From Riptortus pedestris (Eukaryota > Arthropoda > Insecta > Hemiptera > Alydidae), in NCBI GenBank assembly GCA_019009955.1, contig CM032233.1, positions 125,218,501-125,282,500 on the forward strand: DNA of 64,000 nt, read 5' to 3'. The translations under genes and the position numbers were made by a program. Below are positions 22,788-33,834 of this stretch, piece by piece. Numbering within the stretch: the first letter of the stretch is position 1; each line of letters opens with the position of its first letter. The notes under the pieces were generated by a model that was not told the DNA's origin, did no database searches, and worked only from the letters and a program-made list of their open reading frames with translations.

Positions 22788-22828
22788 AGGAAATCTCTTT
22801 AGTTAACGCAGCTCCTGCGTGACGGACT
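22788..22828 (-). mobile_element. Solo HLE-1 5' terminus
   Basis: GGAAATCTCTTTAGTTAACG followed by CAGCTCCTGCGTGACGGAC. It is fused to the mariner coding region on the left. With the plus 5' end at 21271 it gives a unit bounded by two HLE-1 5' ends. Confidence 0.65.
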
Positions 22829-22865
22829 TTTGCCTTCCATTCTACGACTCCTCGTAACATTTATC

Positions 22866-23142
22866 GTAACTCCGTTACCATACGTCCGATCAAAAATTTG
22901 TATAGAACCAATCTTATTGCAAATTAAATCTACTATTAATATTGTTCTATACATTTATTCTCTATCTTGAATATTAACCGAGATATTTGCATTTTTATTA
23001 AATGTGGGCCGATAACGAACGAGTGAGTTTCCCACCAAAAGCTAGTTCGGCCGTAACTGTTCGGCTCTCGTATGGAGATTTCTCTATTGTATAACTTCAC
23101 GTGGGAAATCTGCTTAGTTTACGCAGCCCCTGCGCGACGGAC
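22866..23142 (-). mobile_element. HLE-1 short-form 5' half
   Basis: Starts at AACTCCGTTACCATACGTCC and runs to the 5' end CAGCCCCTGCGCGACGGAC. The 3' half and core are absent. Confidence 0.75.
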
Positions 23143-23488
23143 CTTTGTTTTTAATATTTTACTTTTATTTATATACTTAAGATGCCGCAACATTGGCGAT
23201 TCATCTTTAAACAAGAGAGAATATCAATTTAGACAATTAAGAGGATATTACACATGCACTAAATGAATACTGCAATGCACAAAATTAAAACTAAAATACT
23301 AGTAAATATTCAACAAAAGGAAAACTATGAAGAGGTAAACTGGAAGAAGGCTGAATCTGAAATAAGGCAAATTTATATTCGAATGTTTTGCATACTATTT
23401 ATAATTATACTTAACGGTGACCTTTAAATTATTCAGATAAATCATATAATAAATTATCCAATCACCCAGAGTTCCACAAAGAACTGTA
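23143..23488. other. Intergenic, weak retroelement similarity
   Basis: AAGATGCCGCAACATTGGCG at about 23180 resembles GAGATGCCGCTACAATGGCG at 63786. This suggests debris of the same retroelement 3' region. Nothing else is seen. Confidence 0.35.
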
Positions 23489-23613
23489 TAGCAGATTTTC
23501 TTTAATGGAAACCAGCTATTTAGATCGTATTCATGTCGCGATTTTCAAAAAGATCCCTCAAAAATCCATCGATACTACCTAGGGGATGATGAAAATGGGA
23601 CCGTTCAAAATGT

Positions 23614-23662
<49 letters not shown>

Positions 23663-24822
23663 TAGCTAAGGTACCCGGCTTCGCTCGGGAATTCATTTGA
23701 GGTTTAATGATGACGGTATTTTTTTTTTGGCAAGACTTTACATTGCACAATATTTTAACATTTCCCGAGGTATACCCGTCGTTGCTGTGGATTTGATAAT
23801 AAAATTATTTGTTATGTAAGGCTTCAATGTCCACAATATTTTTATATTTCCCGTCTCCTATGCATGTAGTTTTTTTTTTTTTTATATATAACTCATAATC
23901 ATAGAAAGTATTCTGTCCGCCAAACTATGTTTGAATTAAACTTCCTTTCCCTTGATACGGTATAAAGACCAACAGTGACTGAAAACCTTACAGAAAATGT
24001 AATATCGCAATTTTTTATTTCTGGCTTCTCATAAAACCGCCCTCCCGTTTGAACCTATTAAATTTAATAGCGCTTATAATCGTTTAAGTGTTAATGCTAA
24101 TTCACATGCCGAGTTTTGTTAAGTTCCGTTCACTCGTTAGTGCCAAATACAAGTGTCGACTACCCCTTTAGTTTTCAGTGTATATCTCGTTTATACTTGG
24201 TATACGACAAAAGTGAATATAACAAATGTTACTCTAACAAAATAAATTACTTTTGTCGTGTACATATTTGCCGAAAAACCAATAGAAAACGAAATATCAT
24301 TTTTAATTTCAGGGCTCCCTAACAAGCCCCACTCCTGCTCCTCCCTAGAAATGTTGCTACCGCTTATTATCATGGAGGAGTTAGTGATAACACACATACC
24401 GAGTTTTATTAAGTAAATATTATATAAAGTACATATTATATATACATATAACGATATTTAAAAGTAGTATGCAAAAATAAAGAACAAGTCCGTTAACGGC
24501 TGAAATCAGACAGGGGAAGGGGGGTTTAGGAGGGGGATTACGAAAATCTGAATTATCTCCATTATTATACGCCGGATCAAACAATTGGATAGAAACAATC
24601 TCATTACAAATGCAATGTTCTATAAATGTTGTTCACTATCTTGATTTTTAACGAATATATTTGCATTTTTTTAGTTTAGTAAACCCACTCTATGTCACTA
24701 TTCATGTCATATTAACATGGTTCTCACTCACAAATATGGTTTTCATTGAACTTTTACGTTTTGAGATAAATGCAAATACGTGGGGAATCTGCTTAGTTAA
24801 CGCAGCCCCTGCGTGAGGGACT
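23489..24822 (-). mobile_element. HLE-1 carrying REP-B in its AT core
   Basis: Worn 3' end (TAGCAGATTTTCTTTAATGG), 3' block, and (AT)n at 23614-23660. REP-B lies at 23661-24420, followed by degenerate AT and internal HLE-1 sequence with its G run (GGGGAAGGGGGGTTTAGG). The 5' end CAGCCCCTGCGTGAGGGAC is at 24803-24821. Confidence 0.75.
23661..24420 (+). mobile_element. REP-B, right end missing
   Basis: Left end ACTAGCTAAGGTACCCGGCT after (AT)n. One to two internal units with CAGGGCTCCCTAACAAGCCC and ACCGAGTTTTATTAAG. The terminal CAGACAGAGGTTACAATT is absent. Confidence 0.6.
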
Positions 24823-25224
24823 TTCTATAATTAGAGTGGGACAGAGTAATTGGAAGTAATTTATTATAAGAGGGTTGAGGTGAAGTATTAATTGTCTGAA
24901 TGGGGCGTGAGTATTGAAGAAGAGGCCAGGGGACGAAATTAAATGGGAGGTAAGGTAGGCTTTGTTATTGGAGCTGAGGGGGGATGTTTTGCCAAGACCT
25001 AGCCTGGATAATCAACGGCTGGCTACCTGATGTCATCCCTAGCCAATACTCTACCCCCAGCCACAGGGCCCCAATTATATAAATATAAACCCCACTTCCA
25101 GGGCTCTCCCTGTCTCTCGCCCTTTTCCTAAACAGCTCACTATCCCAGTATTTCCCCCGTACGGAACTACTCAATTACAATATATACAGTTGACTTATCC
25201 ATGTTGCCGCATCCACCGAGTTGC
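24823..25224. other. Unassigned intergenic DNA
   Basis: Non-repetitive within the window. The minus ORF at 24965-25174 has no recognisable domain. Confidence 0.35.
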
Positions 25225-25358
25225 GATCTGGCTGCGGCAATAGGCAGTGGAAGCTGTAAAAGATGATAATTCCCACAGTCAAATCACTAACAAAGAATTT
25301 AGGATCGGTTCACCATCAATCGACTCTTGACTCAAAATTTAAATATATATAAATTTAT

Positions 25359-25957
25359 TTTTCTGTAATCGTTTAAGAATGGTAACATTACTAAACTGAA
25401 ATGAGTGAAGAAAGTGAAACATTTTGCAATAGAGTGAAGAAAGTGAATTGCCTTCTTAATTAGTAATAAGTATAAATTAAAAAATAATTTGAAGTTGGAA
25501 ATTAAATGCTTTTAAATGTTTCATAACATTGTAAGAATTTATTTTAACAAAATAAATTGAAATGTGAATGAATTATTGGTGGAAATAATCAATATATTTC
25601 AAAATTTAAATATAATAATAATTACCTTCCTTGTTTATAACCTGCACTTGTTTATAACTGCACTACTTCACAATCATCACTAGTTGTTTTATAACTATGC
25701 TTATAACCTTTCACAACCATGCTTATAACCTACCAAGAACATACCATAATCTTCACAACATCCTAATTTTGTTCATATTCTGGTTAGATCTGATCATGTA
25801 TTACACGATTACAGAAAAAATTTAATATTACTCTCGTGACGAAAGTAGAATTTACAACTCTCGTGAAATTACCACACTCGCTTCGCTCGTGTGGGTAAAC
25901 GTTTCACTCGAGTTGTAAAATGATCTACTTTCGTCACTTGTATAATAAATAACTATT
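25359..25957 (+). mobile_element. REP-C copy 1
   Basis: Nearly identical to 58812-59438. It begins TTTTCTGTAATCGTTTAAG and contains the inverted motif CACGATTACAGAAAAAA near 25803, so an inverted pair of about 16 bp bounds its first 460 bp. A 102-bp palindrome follows, and the copy ends near ATAAATAACTATT. There is no ORF. Non-autonomous and unclassified. Confidence 0.65.
25836..25937. repeat. 102-bp nested palindrome in REP-C (copy 1)
   Basis: The outer stem pairs GTGACGAAAGTAGA and TTTACAACTC with GAGTTGTAAA and TCTACTTTCGTCAC, with a short bulge. The inner stem pairs CCACAC with GTGTGG around TCGCTTCGCTCG, which is itself palindromic. This predicts a long hairpin with two stacked stems. 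Confidence 0.75.
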
Positions 25958-26070
25958 ATTATTAAAAATGCCCCAATAATAAATATAAATCGATATGAGA
26001 AAGACACATTTTAGCGATATACAGGGTGACACTTATATATACTTAAACTAAATAACAATAAAAGAACTTA

Positions 26071-26282
26071 AAGGCTCAGGTTGGTGCGTGTTAAGGCATT
26101 GTCTCGCGTGGTATATCTAGAGTGGTGGGTTCGATTCCCGCCCTGGGCAATAGAAATTTATTTAGTGACGGACTCATTAAATAAATTCCTTAGTTCCACC
26201 CTGGCTAGAAAAGAGTGGTACCCTGTGGATAACCAGCCCCTATTAGACATAGAAGCAGTGGACATAAATTAATAATAATAAA
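26071..26282 (+). mobile_element. tRNA-derived SINE with 14-bp target duplication
   Basis: The head resembles a tRNA: GGCTCAGGTTGGTG is near the Pol III A box, and GGTTCGATTCC (26128-26138) is a perfect B box. A tRNA-unrelated body and an (AAT)n-like tail follow. The element is flanked by perfect 14-bp repeats AATAAAAGAACTTA at 26057-26070 and 26283-26296, the mark of target-primed reverse transcription. It has no ORF and would be mobilised by a LINE in trans. Confidence 0.85.
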
Positions 26283-26345
26283 AATAAAAGAACTTAGCTG
26301 GTTTTTAGAAGTTCTCTATCAGACTCTGCCGTGAGAGCTAGTTCA

Positions 26346-26685
26346 GGCGATAAGTAGTCTTACTGGGGCAAGCTGAAGGATTAGCGGTGTGTCCAGGACC
26401 CTGGACTAGGGTCTCCCGCCTAGAGAATGCTACGACTGTTCATTGCCCTTTCATTGCCTGAGCCGATGTCGCACTTTGCCCCCACCGATCAAAATATGTT
26501 CAAAAAGTCTATTTAACGTGGAATTATTATCGAAATTCTTCCAGAATATTAATTGTATCGACTTTATAAGCTGTGAATGTTATAAATTTCCCATCCGGCG
26601 TTATCTACATAAAATACCAGAGCCACACGCTGGCTTAACTCCCAAATTGGATAAAACTCTTATTTACAGGTTAAAAACTAGACAT
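26346..26685. other. Unassigned intergenic DNA
   Basis: No repeat partner or domain recognised. A short plus ORF from 26443 has no domain. Confidence 0.35.
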
Positions 26686-26689
26686 TTAA

Positions 26690-28434
26690 CCCTGGAACAG
26701 TCGCGCGGTTGACAATTGTCAGCGTACCCAGAATGCGTGACGCAATTTTTATGAGTCATTCCCTTTCTCAATATCACCACCAATTCTTTCCCTTCCAGTA
26801 TCTTACAAGAAGACCCTATTGTTCGAATCTACAGTGTCGTCGTTCTGTTTACCCTTCAGGTAAGAAAAGTATTCCACCTCAAACTAGTTTGGTTGGAACA
26901 AGTGTCCCCCACGCGGACCTTTTAAAGATATTTTACGTGTAAGTTTTTTTTTCTTTAGGAGAAAATTGTTTTATGAGATAGTTATTTACCAATTTGTTAT
27001 TCTTTATCAATATCGAATTGCTTTCTCTTTCAATAGAAATAATGCCTCAAACTCGCTATTTTTTTTTTTTACATAGATCATGTACCACAACCAAAGAAAA
27101 GATAAAGTTGAGTACTAATCAGATCCCAAAATTTTGGCTAGCACTGGCCTCCAAGAATTTACTCTGATGAAGAGGAAAAAAGCGATCCCGAAGAATCGGA
27201 TTCAGGAGCGGAAAGATCATCTAAGTGTTAGATGCTAACTAGTAGATGCTTAAAATGACATATGCGTTCCAACTTGGTTATGTAGGTGTTTCATCCGGAG
27301 GGTCCATGACGGTTGAGTAATTCTACCATAGACGTTGTACTTGAGATTGGTGGAACCGGTTTAAAAAGGATCCACCAGGAATATAGAACTGGAGACCAAT
27401 TGGTTCAGCAGTATTCCGATGGCCAGATAATTGTTAGAAACCTAAGGGCTCTCATATGTTGGTACCCTCCGGAATAACAGATTGAAATCCCCAAGGAATT
27501 TCAGCCAAACAAAATAACACCGCTCTGCATTCTTCGTCACAATTGTTTGGTTTTTCAAGAAGACTGCACACTTACTGTCCAAAAAGGATTCGCGGCAGTT
27601 GTCTCCTAATCTCAATTTTTGAATCTTGACAATTATATCGATGAGGAAACAGGTGAGTTGTCAAAGCCTGAAATCGTAAGGTTTTTTATAACACACAAGA
27701 AAATTGGAGTTGATTTACTTGACCTTACTAATAGCGAGGTACAACGTGCAAAAAGAAATGCTCGTCGTAGGCCAATGGTTGTGTTTTTTCAATCTCTTGA
27801 ATATTTCAGCGATCAATGCACTTTGTATTTACAATTCATATTCAAAAAATAAAGTTAGCAGAAGTATATGTTTACAAAAATTTGGCAATGGGGAATGGTC
27901 TTAATACCACAAATTCAATATAGATCTACAATATTGCAACCTAACCATTGAATTAGGGCGCCGGGAATGTATCCTTCTTGGTACATCTAACTGCAAGAGG
28001 CCTGCTTCAGCAAAAGGGAAGAGAAGGTGCTAGAGGACGTTGCCATGACTGTGGGCTCGACAAAGAGATAAAACACACAAGGAACTGGGTGTGATAAAAT
28101 GTGAAAAAGTGGATGTGCAACGATAATTTAAAAAGTGTTTGCCAAACATTGTTTTTAAAAATATTAGTATATTTTAAATAACTTTATGATATTTCTTATA
28201 GTACTTTAAAAATACTTTTGTTTGCTTTTACAATATATTTTGTTTTCCAAGTTATTTCATGTTTGTTTTTTTTAATAAACCTTTTTATACCTTTAAAGTA
28301 AGGCATTAAGATTATTGTATTAGGTCAGTAATTAAATTATTAGGATAACCAAAAAACTTAATCACTCTGTGGGTGAAACTGGTCAAACAATGCGACCAGT
28401 CATGTAACTGTTAAACCACGCGACTTCTCCAGGG
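26690..28434 (+). mobile_element. piggyBac element, complete ends, dead
   Basis: TTAA target duplications lie at 26686-26689 and 28435-28438. The left end CCCTGGAACAGTCGCGCGGTT is matched by the right end, which read inverted is CCCTGGAGAAGTCGCGTGGTT. These are terminal inverted repeats of about 21 bp with a few mismatches. At 1745 bp it is shorter than typical autonomous piggyBac elements (about 2.3-3 kb), consistent with internal loss. Precise TTAA ends are diagnostic for the superfamily. Confidence 0.85.
27150..28130 (+). pseudogene. piggyBac transposase remnant
   Basis: In pieces of several frames: an acidic start YSDEEEKSDPEESDSG (about 27155), and later ETGELSKPEIVRFF then KKIGVDLLDL (about 27650-27725). 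The last is the piggyBac block around GGVD-D that holds a catalytic Asp. Then come RRRPMVVFF and, in the next frame, NLLNISAINALCIYN. A C-terminal cysteine cluster RGRCHDCG and, after indels, KCEKWMC matches the family's RING/PHD-like zinc finger. Frameshifts and stops are throughout, so it is dead. Confidence 0.75.
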
Positions 28435-28477
28435 TTAAGTCATTCTCATTAATAGTTATACTTAAGGAGACTTTGTG

Positions 28478-29157
<680 letters not shown>

Positions 29158-29490
29158 TGTCTGTTACACAGAGGATGCGTAAACTAAGCAGATTGCCCAC
29201 GTGCTGACACACTAGCATTCTCTATAATATCGGAAATACTTTGAATTTTTGAATTCCTTTCTCCTCTAAACCTGGCCTATATCTCGTTTCATTACAGGGA
29301 ATTACGATTATGATCTTTAATTTTACATGAAACATTTATATCTCGAGTTTAGCAATGATCAAACAAAAAGAGATGTTAATAAGAATGTGCGTGTACATAC
29401 TCCAGTACAGACCTCATTTCGTTATCTCCTGGGTAGGATCGATGTACATTTGAAGAACGCTTTTGAAAATTGCATCAGGATTAATACCCC
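29158..29490 (+). mobile_element. Diverged short HLE-1 lacking its 3' end
   Basis: Worn 5' end (GTCTGTTACACAGAGGATGC then AAGCAGATTGCCC), internal block, no long AT tract, and a 3' arm (GTTATCTCCTGGGTAGGATC). It fades at about 29490 before the palindrome. Confidence 0.65.
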
Positions 29491-30299
29491 AATATTCCCC
29501 GAATACCACAAATTGAAGTTGGGCAATATGCAATAGAATCGCTGAAAAGTGGAAATCCGAGGACATTTAAAATCTAACAGCTCATTGGAACACCTTTGGC
29601 AGAAAAACTATGAACTTCTAGCGGGAAAACTGAAAGACGGCCGCTAGAAGACGCCCTTTCTCCGTAGAGATATGCCATCTCACGAGATACTATAATTTAT
29701 TAGTATTTTAATAATTAATAAATATTTTATTTCCTTGCGATGACTTATCTAATTTACAGATGTTAAGAATTCATTCTTAGTAAAAAAAGTGGTTAGAACA
29801 AACAGCATAAGAAAAATTGTTAGTTTAATAAAGTTCAATATATTCAAGTAAATTGGTGTCGGTGATTCCAGTCCTCCAAAAACCAAATGTTCAAGTAGCC
29901 TAACTTACCCCCCCCCTACAAATGTGCTAGAATTTTGGCGAGTAAATACGAAAAAGAGAAATTTTGCTATGCAGGAGCTTTGCAAGTTAAACACGTACTT
30001 TAAAGACAAATATTGCATACATAATGAGAGATGCGCATGAGGGAATCTTTTCGTAGAGCTGACAGCAAAATGATACTTTTAACGCCATTAATGCCCAAAC
30101 GAGAAACAATAAATAGACAAGAATTGGAGTACTTCAGGTCTTTATCTAACTCAAATATCAATCACTATTTTTATTTTTCCTCATAAGCTAACCCCCATAG
30201 AAAAGAACAAGAGCTAAACTTCATAGAGATTTAACTTGTATGACATAACACTTCACGTCAAATTTTAAATCATGTTTTCACGTCTACTTATTAGGGAAT
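29491..30299. other. Unassigned intergenic DNA
   Basis: AT-rich unique sequence. No ORF with a domain, and no repeat partner was noticed. Confidence 0.35.
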
Positions 30300-30476
30300 A
30301 AATAGAGAATAGATGGTGAGATGGGTCATTCCAGCAAATGGGAAGTCTGCTTTGTTCACGGGCTTTTTCGTCATCTGGTAGAAAGGGTCGATGGACATTC
30401 GAAAAACGTTTTGAGAAATATCGTATCACGAGCAGAACCTCAATGGCTGATTTCCCTTGAGGGAAATTACTGAAAG
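30300..30476. mobile_element. HLE-1 chimera: minus 5' end fused to plus 3' end
   Basis: The subfamily flank AGAGAATAGATGGTGAGATG leads to a worn minus 5' end (GGAAGTCTGCTTTGTTCACG GGC). Directly after TTTTT begins a plus 3' arm (CGTCATCTGGTAGAAAGGGT) ending in a degraded palindrome at about 30470. Confidence 0.6.
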
Positions 30477-32780
30477 ATAGATAGGGCCACTGTCACAAGA
30501 TAATGTGTATATAATTGGGGAGGTTTCATAACGATAAATATCTTGTTTAGGGAAGAGAGAGAGGAAAAGTGATATCGGGGCCCGGAACTTAAGAGGATTG
30601 ATCAATTTCCCTGATGGGAGCGGTTCCCTTCCCTTTACCCACTTCACAAGTTTATGGCAGAACCTGATAACCTTTCTCCAAACAACACTCCTACCTTACA
30701 AATTCTGAATACAAATTTACAATTCTGCTGAGCTAAGTCTTCCGGGTTCATTTATGTCGGAGGATTTTATTTTTTTTCACGACTCGGAGGAGTAATCGTT
30801 TATCAATTTCCGCACCATACAGCCGGGATGCTATTGTTCTAAAGATCGTTGACCAATATGACAACTAGCAAGTGCTGAGAACCTTGTCTCAGTTATTCCT
30901 TTGCAATGAGAATGAAATGCTTGCTAAGATATAATCGGTTTTGCTGTGAACTTCGCGATTGGTTTGAAATGTGGTCACTGAATGACACACTAGGCGATGT
31001 TTTGTATGCCCTTCCAACTATGTTCTGGTAATGTAGATGAATCCAAGATTGAAATTTTATCTACAAAACGCTGAAAAGGTTGGAACCCATGAAATTTCAT
31101 TTGCTGAAGAAAACGCATGACTATGACAGGCGAGTGACTATTCACGGATAGAGGTTATCTTTGGTCTTTAGGTACCAACAGGACTTTCGATTCTACAAGA
31201 TTATTTGCACGTGCCGAATATTTATTGAATCTAGATGAGGCACATACCGACTGATCAAATAACATGATGCAAGCAGATCCTGATGATGTTTAACTTGTGA
31301 CAAGCCTTGGTACCTGACTAAACAAAGATTGGGCCATTGATCACGAGGATACACCAGATTCTAATCTGTAAATTCGGGTTAAATTATGGAGGAGTGTTGT
31401 GTTGGAGAAATATAAGACAGTTATAGCAGACAATCGAATTACTCGTAAGCCGAAAGTTGTTTAAATAAAACTCCAAAACATTGCAAGAGCCACTCCATTC
31501 CTTCTGATTCTTGCATTAAATTCGCTCCTGAATCCGAATATGACCTCCATTTTCCATAATCCACCATCGTTTTCGGGGAGTGGGGCTCAAAACGTGCTCA
31601 AAATTGGGTGCCCCCTCGAAAAATGTGAATGATGCAATTTTACATTTAAATATTCTGAAATACTGGAAGAGCTAAATTTTATGTTAAGCAGTATTTTCTA
31701 TGAGATTGGTGAAGGCCCCTCCTTTCTGAAGTACAGTCTGGAGTGAAGGTTGGCCCAAAGCTCCACTATTATCCTAACAGATCAAACCTTGTTGTCTCTT
31801 GCCTTCTTAGCCTTCCTCCACCTGAGAATGGAGCTGATAGGGTTCGGGTACAGTGATGAGCACCTCCCCAGGGAGAGATGGAGAGAGGGAGAGTGAGTGA
31901 GAGAGATTTTCTAGATGTGAAATAAATATGAGTCTTTGTAGAATAAGACGATTGTTGTCGAGCTCGCTGAGCTTCGGCAAGACGCAGTACAGGTTCTACC
32001 GATAGCACTGCCTTACCGGTAGTTTTTTGTAATAATTTTGCCAAATGATTGAAGGGGTTGGTTGAAATAGCCTGGTTGTAGGTGGTTTTATCAAAGCAAC
32101 ATTTGCAACATCCAAACATAGAATCCGTGCTGGCGACAGAACGAGGACGAATCGCTTAATGAAATTCACCGTTGACGGCCTCTGAACATGGGCCTGCTCA
32201 ACGTGCATTGGAACGTAGTAGATTTGATTTGAAATGAAATGTGTTTTTGGTTGGGAGCTTGGAGTATATTCTTGTATCTCGTTTTAATATTATAAGTTAC
32301 GCTATTTTTGTAAAATAAGATTTAGACTTGGAACCTCTAGTTAGCAAAGACAGGAGGTCTATGGGAATGTGTGGGATAGTATTGGGAATGGGAGGGCGAG
32401 CATAGATTCGGGAGTGGGTGGGTAGAGGACTACACCTTCCGGATGAAAAGAGTTGGAAAGGAGATAAGAATAGATAAGTGGGAAGGGGGAGCTGCACAGG
32501 TGATGGCTAGAGGACAGCCAGTGATTCCCCTCACGTTGCTCCCCCTCCAAACCAATTCCCACATTATAAGGGAATGTGGTAAGTCAGACCTTGTTTTATG
32601 GGGTCATTTTTCATGGGGTGCCGTCCCCCCTTGGGGCCACCCCACCCCCACCCCACCCCCACCCACCGTCATTATACAGTGCCCACCATGAATACATACT
32701 TACTCTTCCCAATGCCCACAGACTTCTAAACTTCCCTTCCAATTCTGGAGACGATTACCCCCAAGAAAGGATTACACATT
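30477..32780. other. 2.3 kb without recognisable features
   Basis: Longest unique-looking stretch. Several short ORFs (for example minus 31769-32119) have no domain I recognise. GC is locally higher at 31760-32200 and 32400-32700, with GGGGCCACCCCACCCCCACC-type simple sequence near 32635. Host single-copy DNA or old retroelement debris are both possible. Confidence 0.35.
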
Positions 32781-33318
32781 TCAGCTATTGAGGTTGTACT
32801 CACGACGCGATTTTCAGAAAATTTCTTTAAATGTCCATCGATCCTACCTAGTAGATGAGGAAATGAGTTTCAAAATTATATATATATATATATATATCAT
32901 TCCTACCAAGGAGGTCTGTTCAAAATTATATATATATTCGCTGTTAACGGTCTAGCGGTCGCAATTTTTGTTTGATCGTTACCAAACTCGATATTTAAAC
33001 GTTTTATGCTAAAAGACAGATCAAGTTCGTTAATGGCTGAAATCGGACAAGGGGGGAGGATTTTCGAAAATTCGAAATATCTCCGTTACCATAAGTCGGA
33101 TCAATAAATTGTATCGAACCAATCTTATTGCAAATTTAATTTACTAAAATATTATTCTCTATCTTGAATATTAACCGAGATATTTGCATTTTTATTAATT
33201 GTTTCCGTCAAAACCTAGTTCGGCCGTTTCCGTAACTGTTCGACTCTCGTGAAATTTCTCTATTGTAAAACTTCACGTGGGAAACCTGTTTAGTTTACGC
33301 AGCCCCTGCGTGACGGAC
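32781..33318 (-). mobile_element. HLE-1 with short AT core
   Basis: The 3' palindrome is half lost (starts CAGCTATTGAGG). A 3' block, a small duplicated AT core with TCATTCCTACCAAGGAGGTC between tracts (32876-32936), core blocks, and an intact 5' end CAGCCCCTGCGTGACGGAC ending at 33318. Confidence 0.78.
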
Positions 33319-33411
33319 TTTTTCCTCATCTACTAGGTCGGAGTTTTTTCGAAAATCTCGTCATGAGTACAACCTCAATAGCTGATTTCCCTTAATGGAA
33401 ATCTGCTAAAA
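33319..33411 (+). mobile_element. Plus HLE-1 3' arm fused to a minus 5' end
   Basis: Follows GACGGAC with no spacer other than T residues: CCTCATCTACTAGGTCGG, then GAGTACAACCTCAATAGCTG and a near-perfect palindrome ending CTGCTAAAA. Same junction type as at 30366 and 39317. Confidence 0.75.
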
Positions 33412-33683
33412 TTGCGGAATGGCCGAACGTTAGGAGCTCCACTAGAGTGTGTAGTGACTAGTGGGTGAATGGTTTATTAGCCTTTGGGGTTGGGGGGGTT
33501 GAGGTGTGGGGTGTAGGGTCCTCGAAATAGCGGGGCCAGGAGGAGAGCCCTACACACAGATCAAACATCACTCATCAACCCCTAGGATATGCTCATCAGT
33601 AATTGATCACCTCTTAGCCTAATCCACAACCAGCCTCCCATTACACTCCTCCCAGCCTCGCCAATCCGCCAGCCTCTAACCGC
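33412..33683. other. Unassigned intergenic DNA
   Basis: Nothing recognised. Confidence 0.3.
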
Positions 33684-33834
33684 ATCGTTTCCTTTAAGGG
33701 AAATCACCAATTGAGGTTGAACTCATTACGTGATTACCGAGAAATTTCTTCTAATGCTCATCGATCTAGAAATGAGACTTCCATTCTGAATTGTATATAT
33801 GTTCTGGGTGTAACGGATTTTATGGTACTTAATA
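33684..33834 (-). mobile_element. Decayed HLE-1 3' part
   Basis: Palindrome remnant TTTCCTTTAAGGGAAATCAC and 3' block remnants (GAGAAATTTCTTCTAATGCTC). It runs up to the TA where the Tigger element was inserted. Confidence 0.6.

Larger units (their letters stand above)
25225..26345 (-). repeat. REP-D copy split by REP-C and a SINE
   Basis: Three blocks (25225-25358, 25958-26056, 26297-26345) match 18780-19100 in inverted order. Landmarks are CTGCGGCAATAGGCAGTG, CACTTATATATACTTAAACT and AGACTCTGCCGTGAGAG. The gaps are filled exactly by REP-C and by the SINE. Confidence 0.6.

Noticed and set aside
26071..26150. tRNA gene
   Set aside because: The B box is good, but the arms do not close as a cloverleaf and the unit has a SINE body, tail and target duplication.
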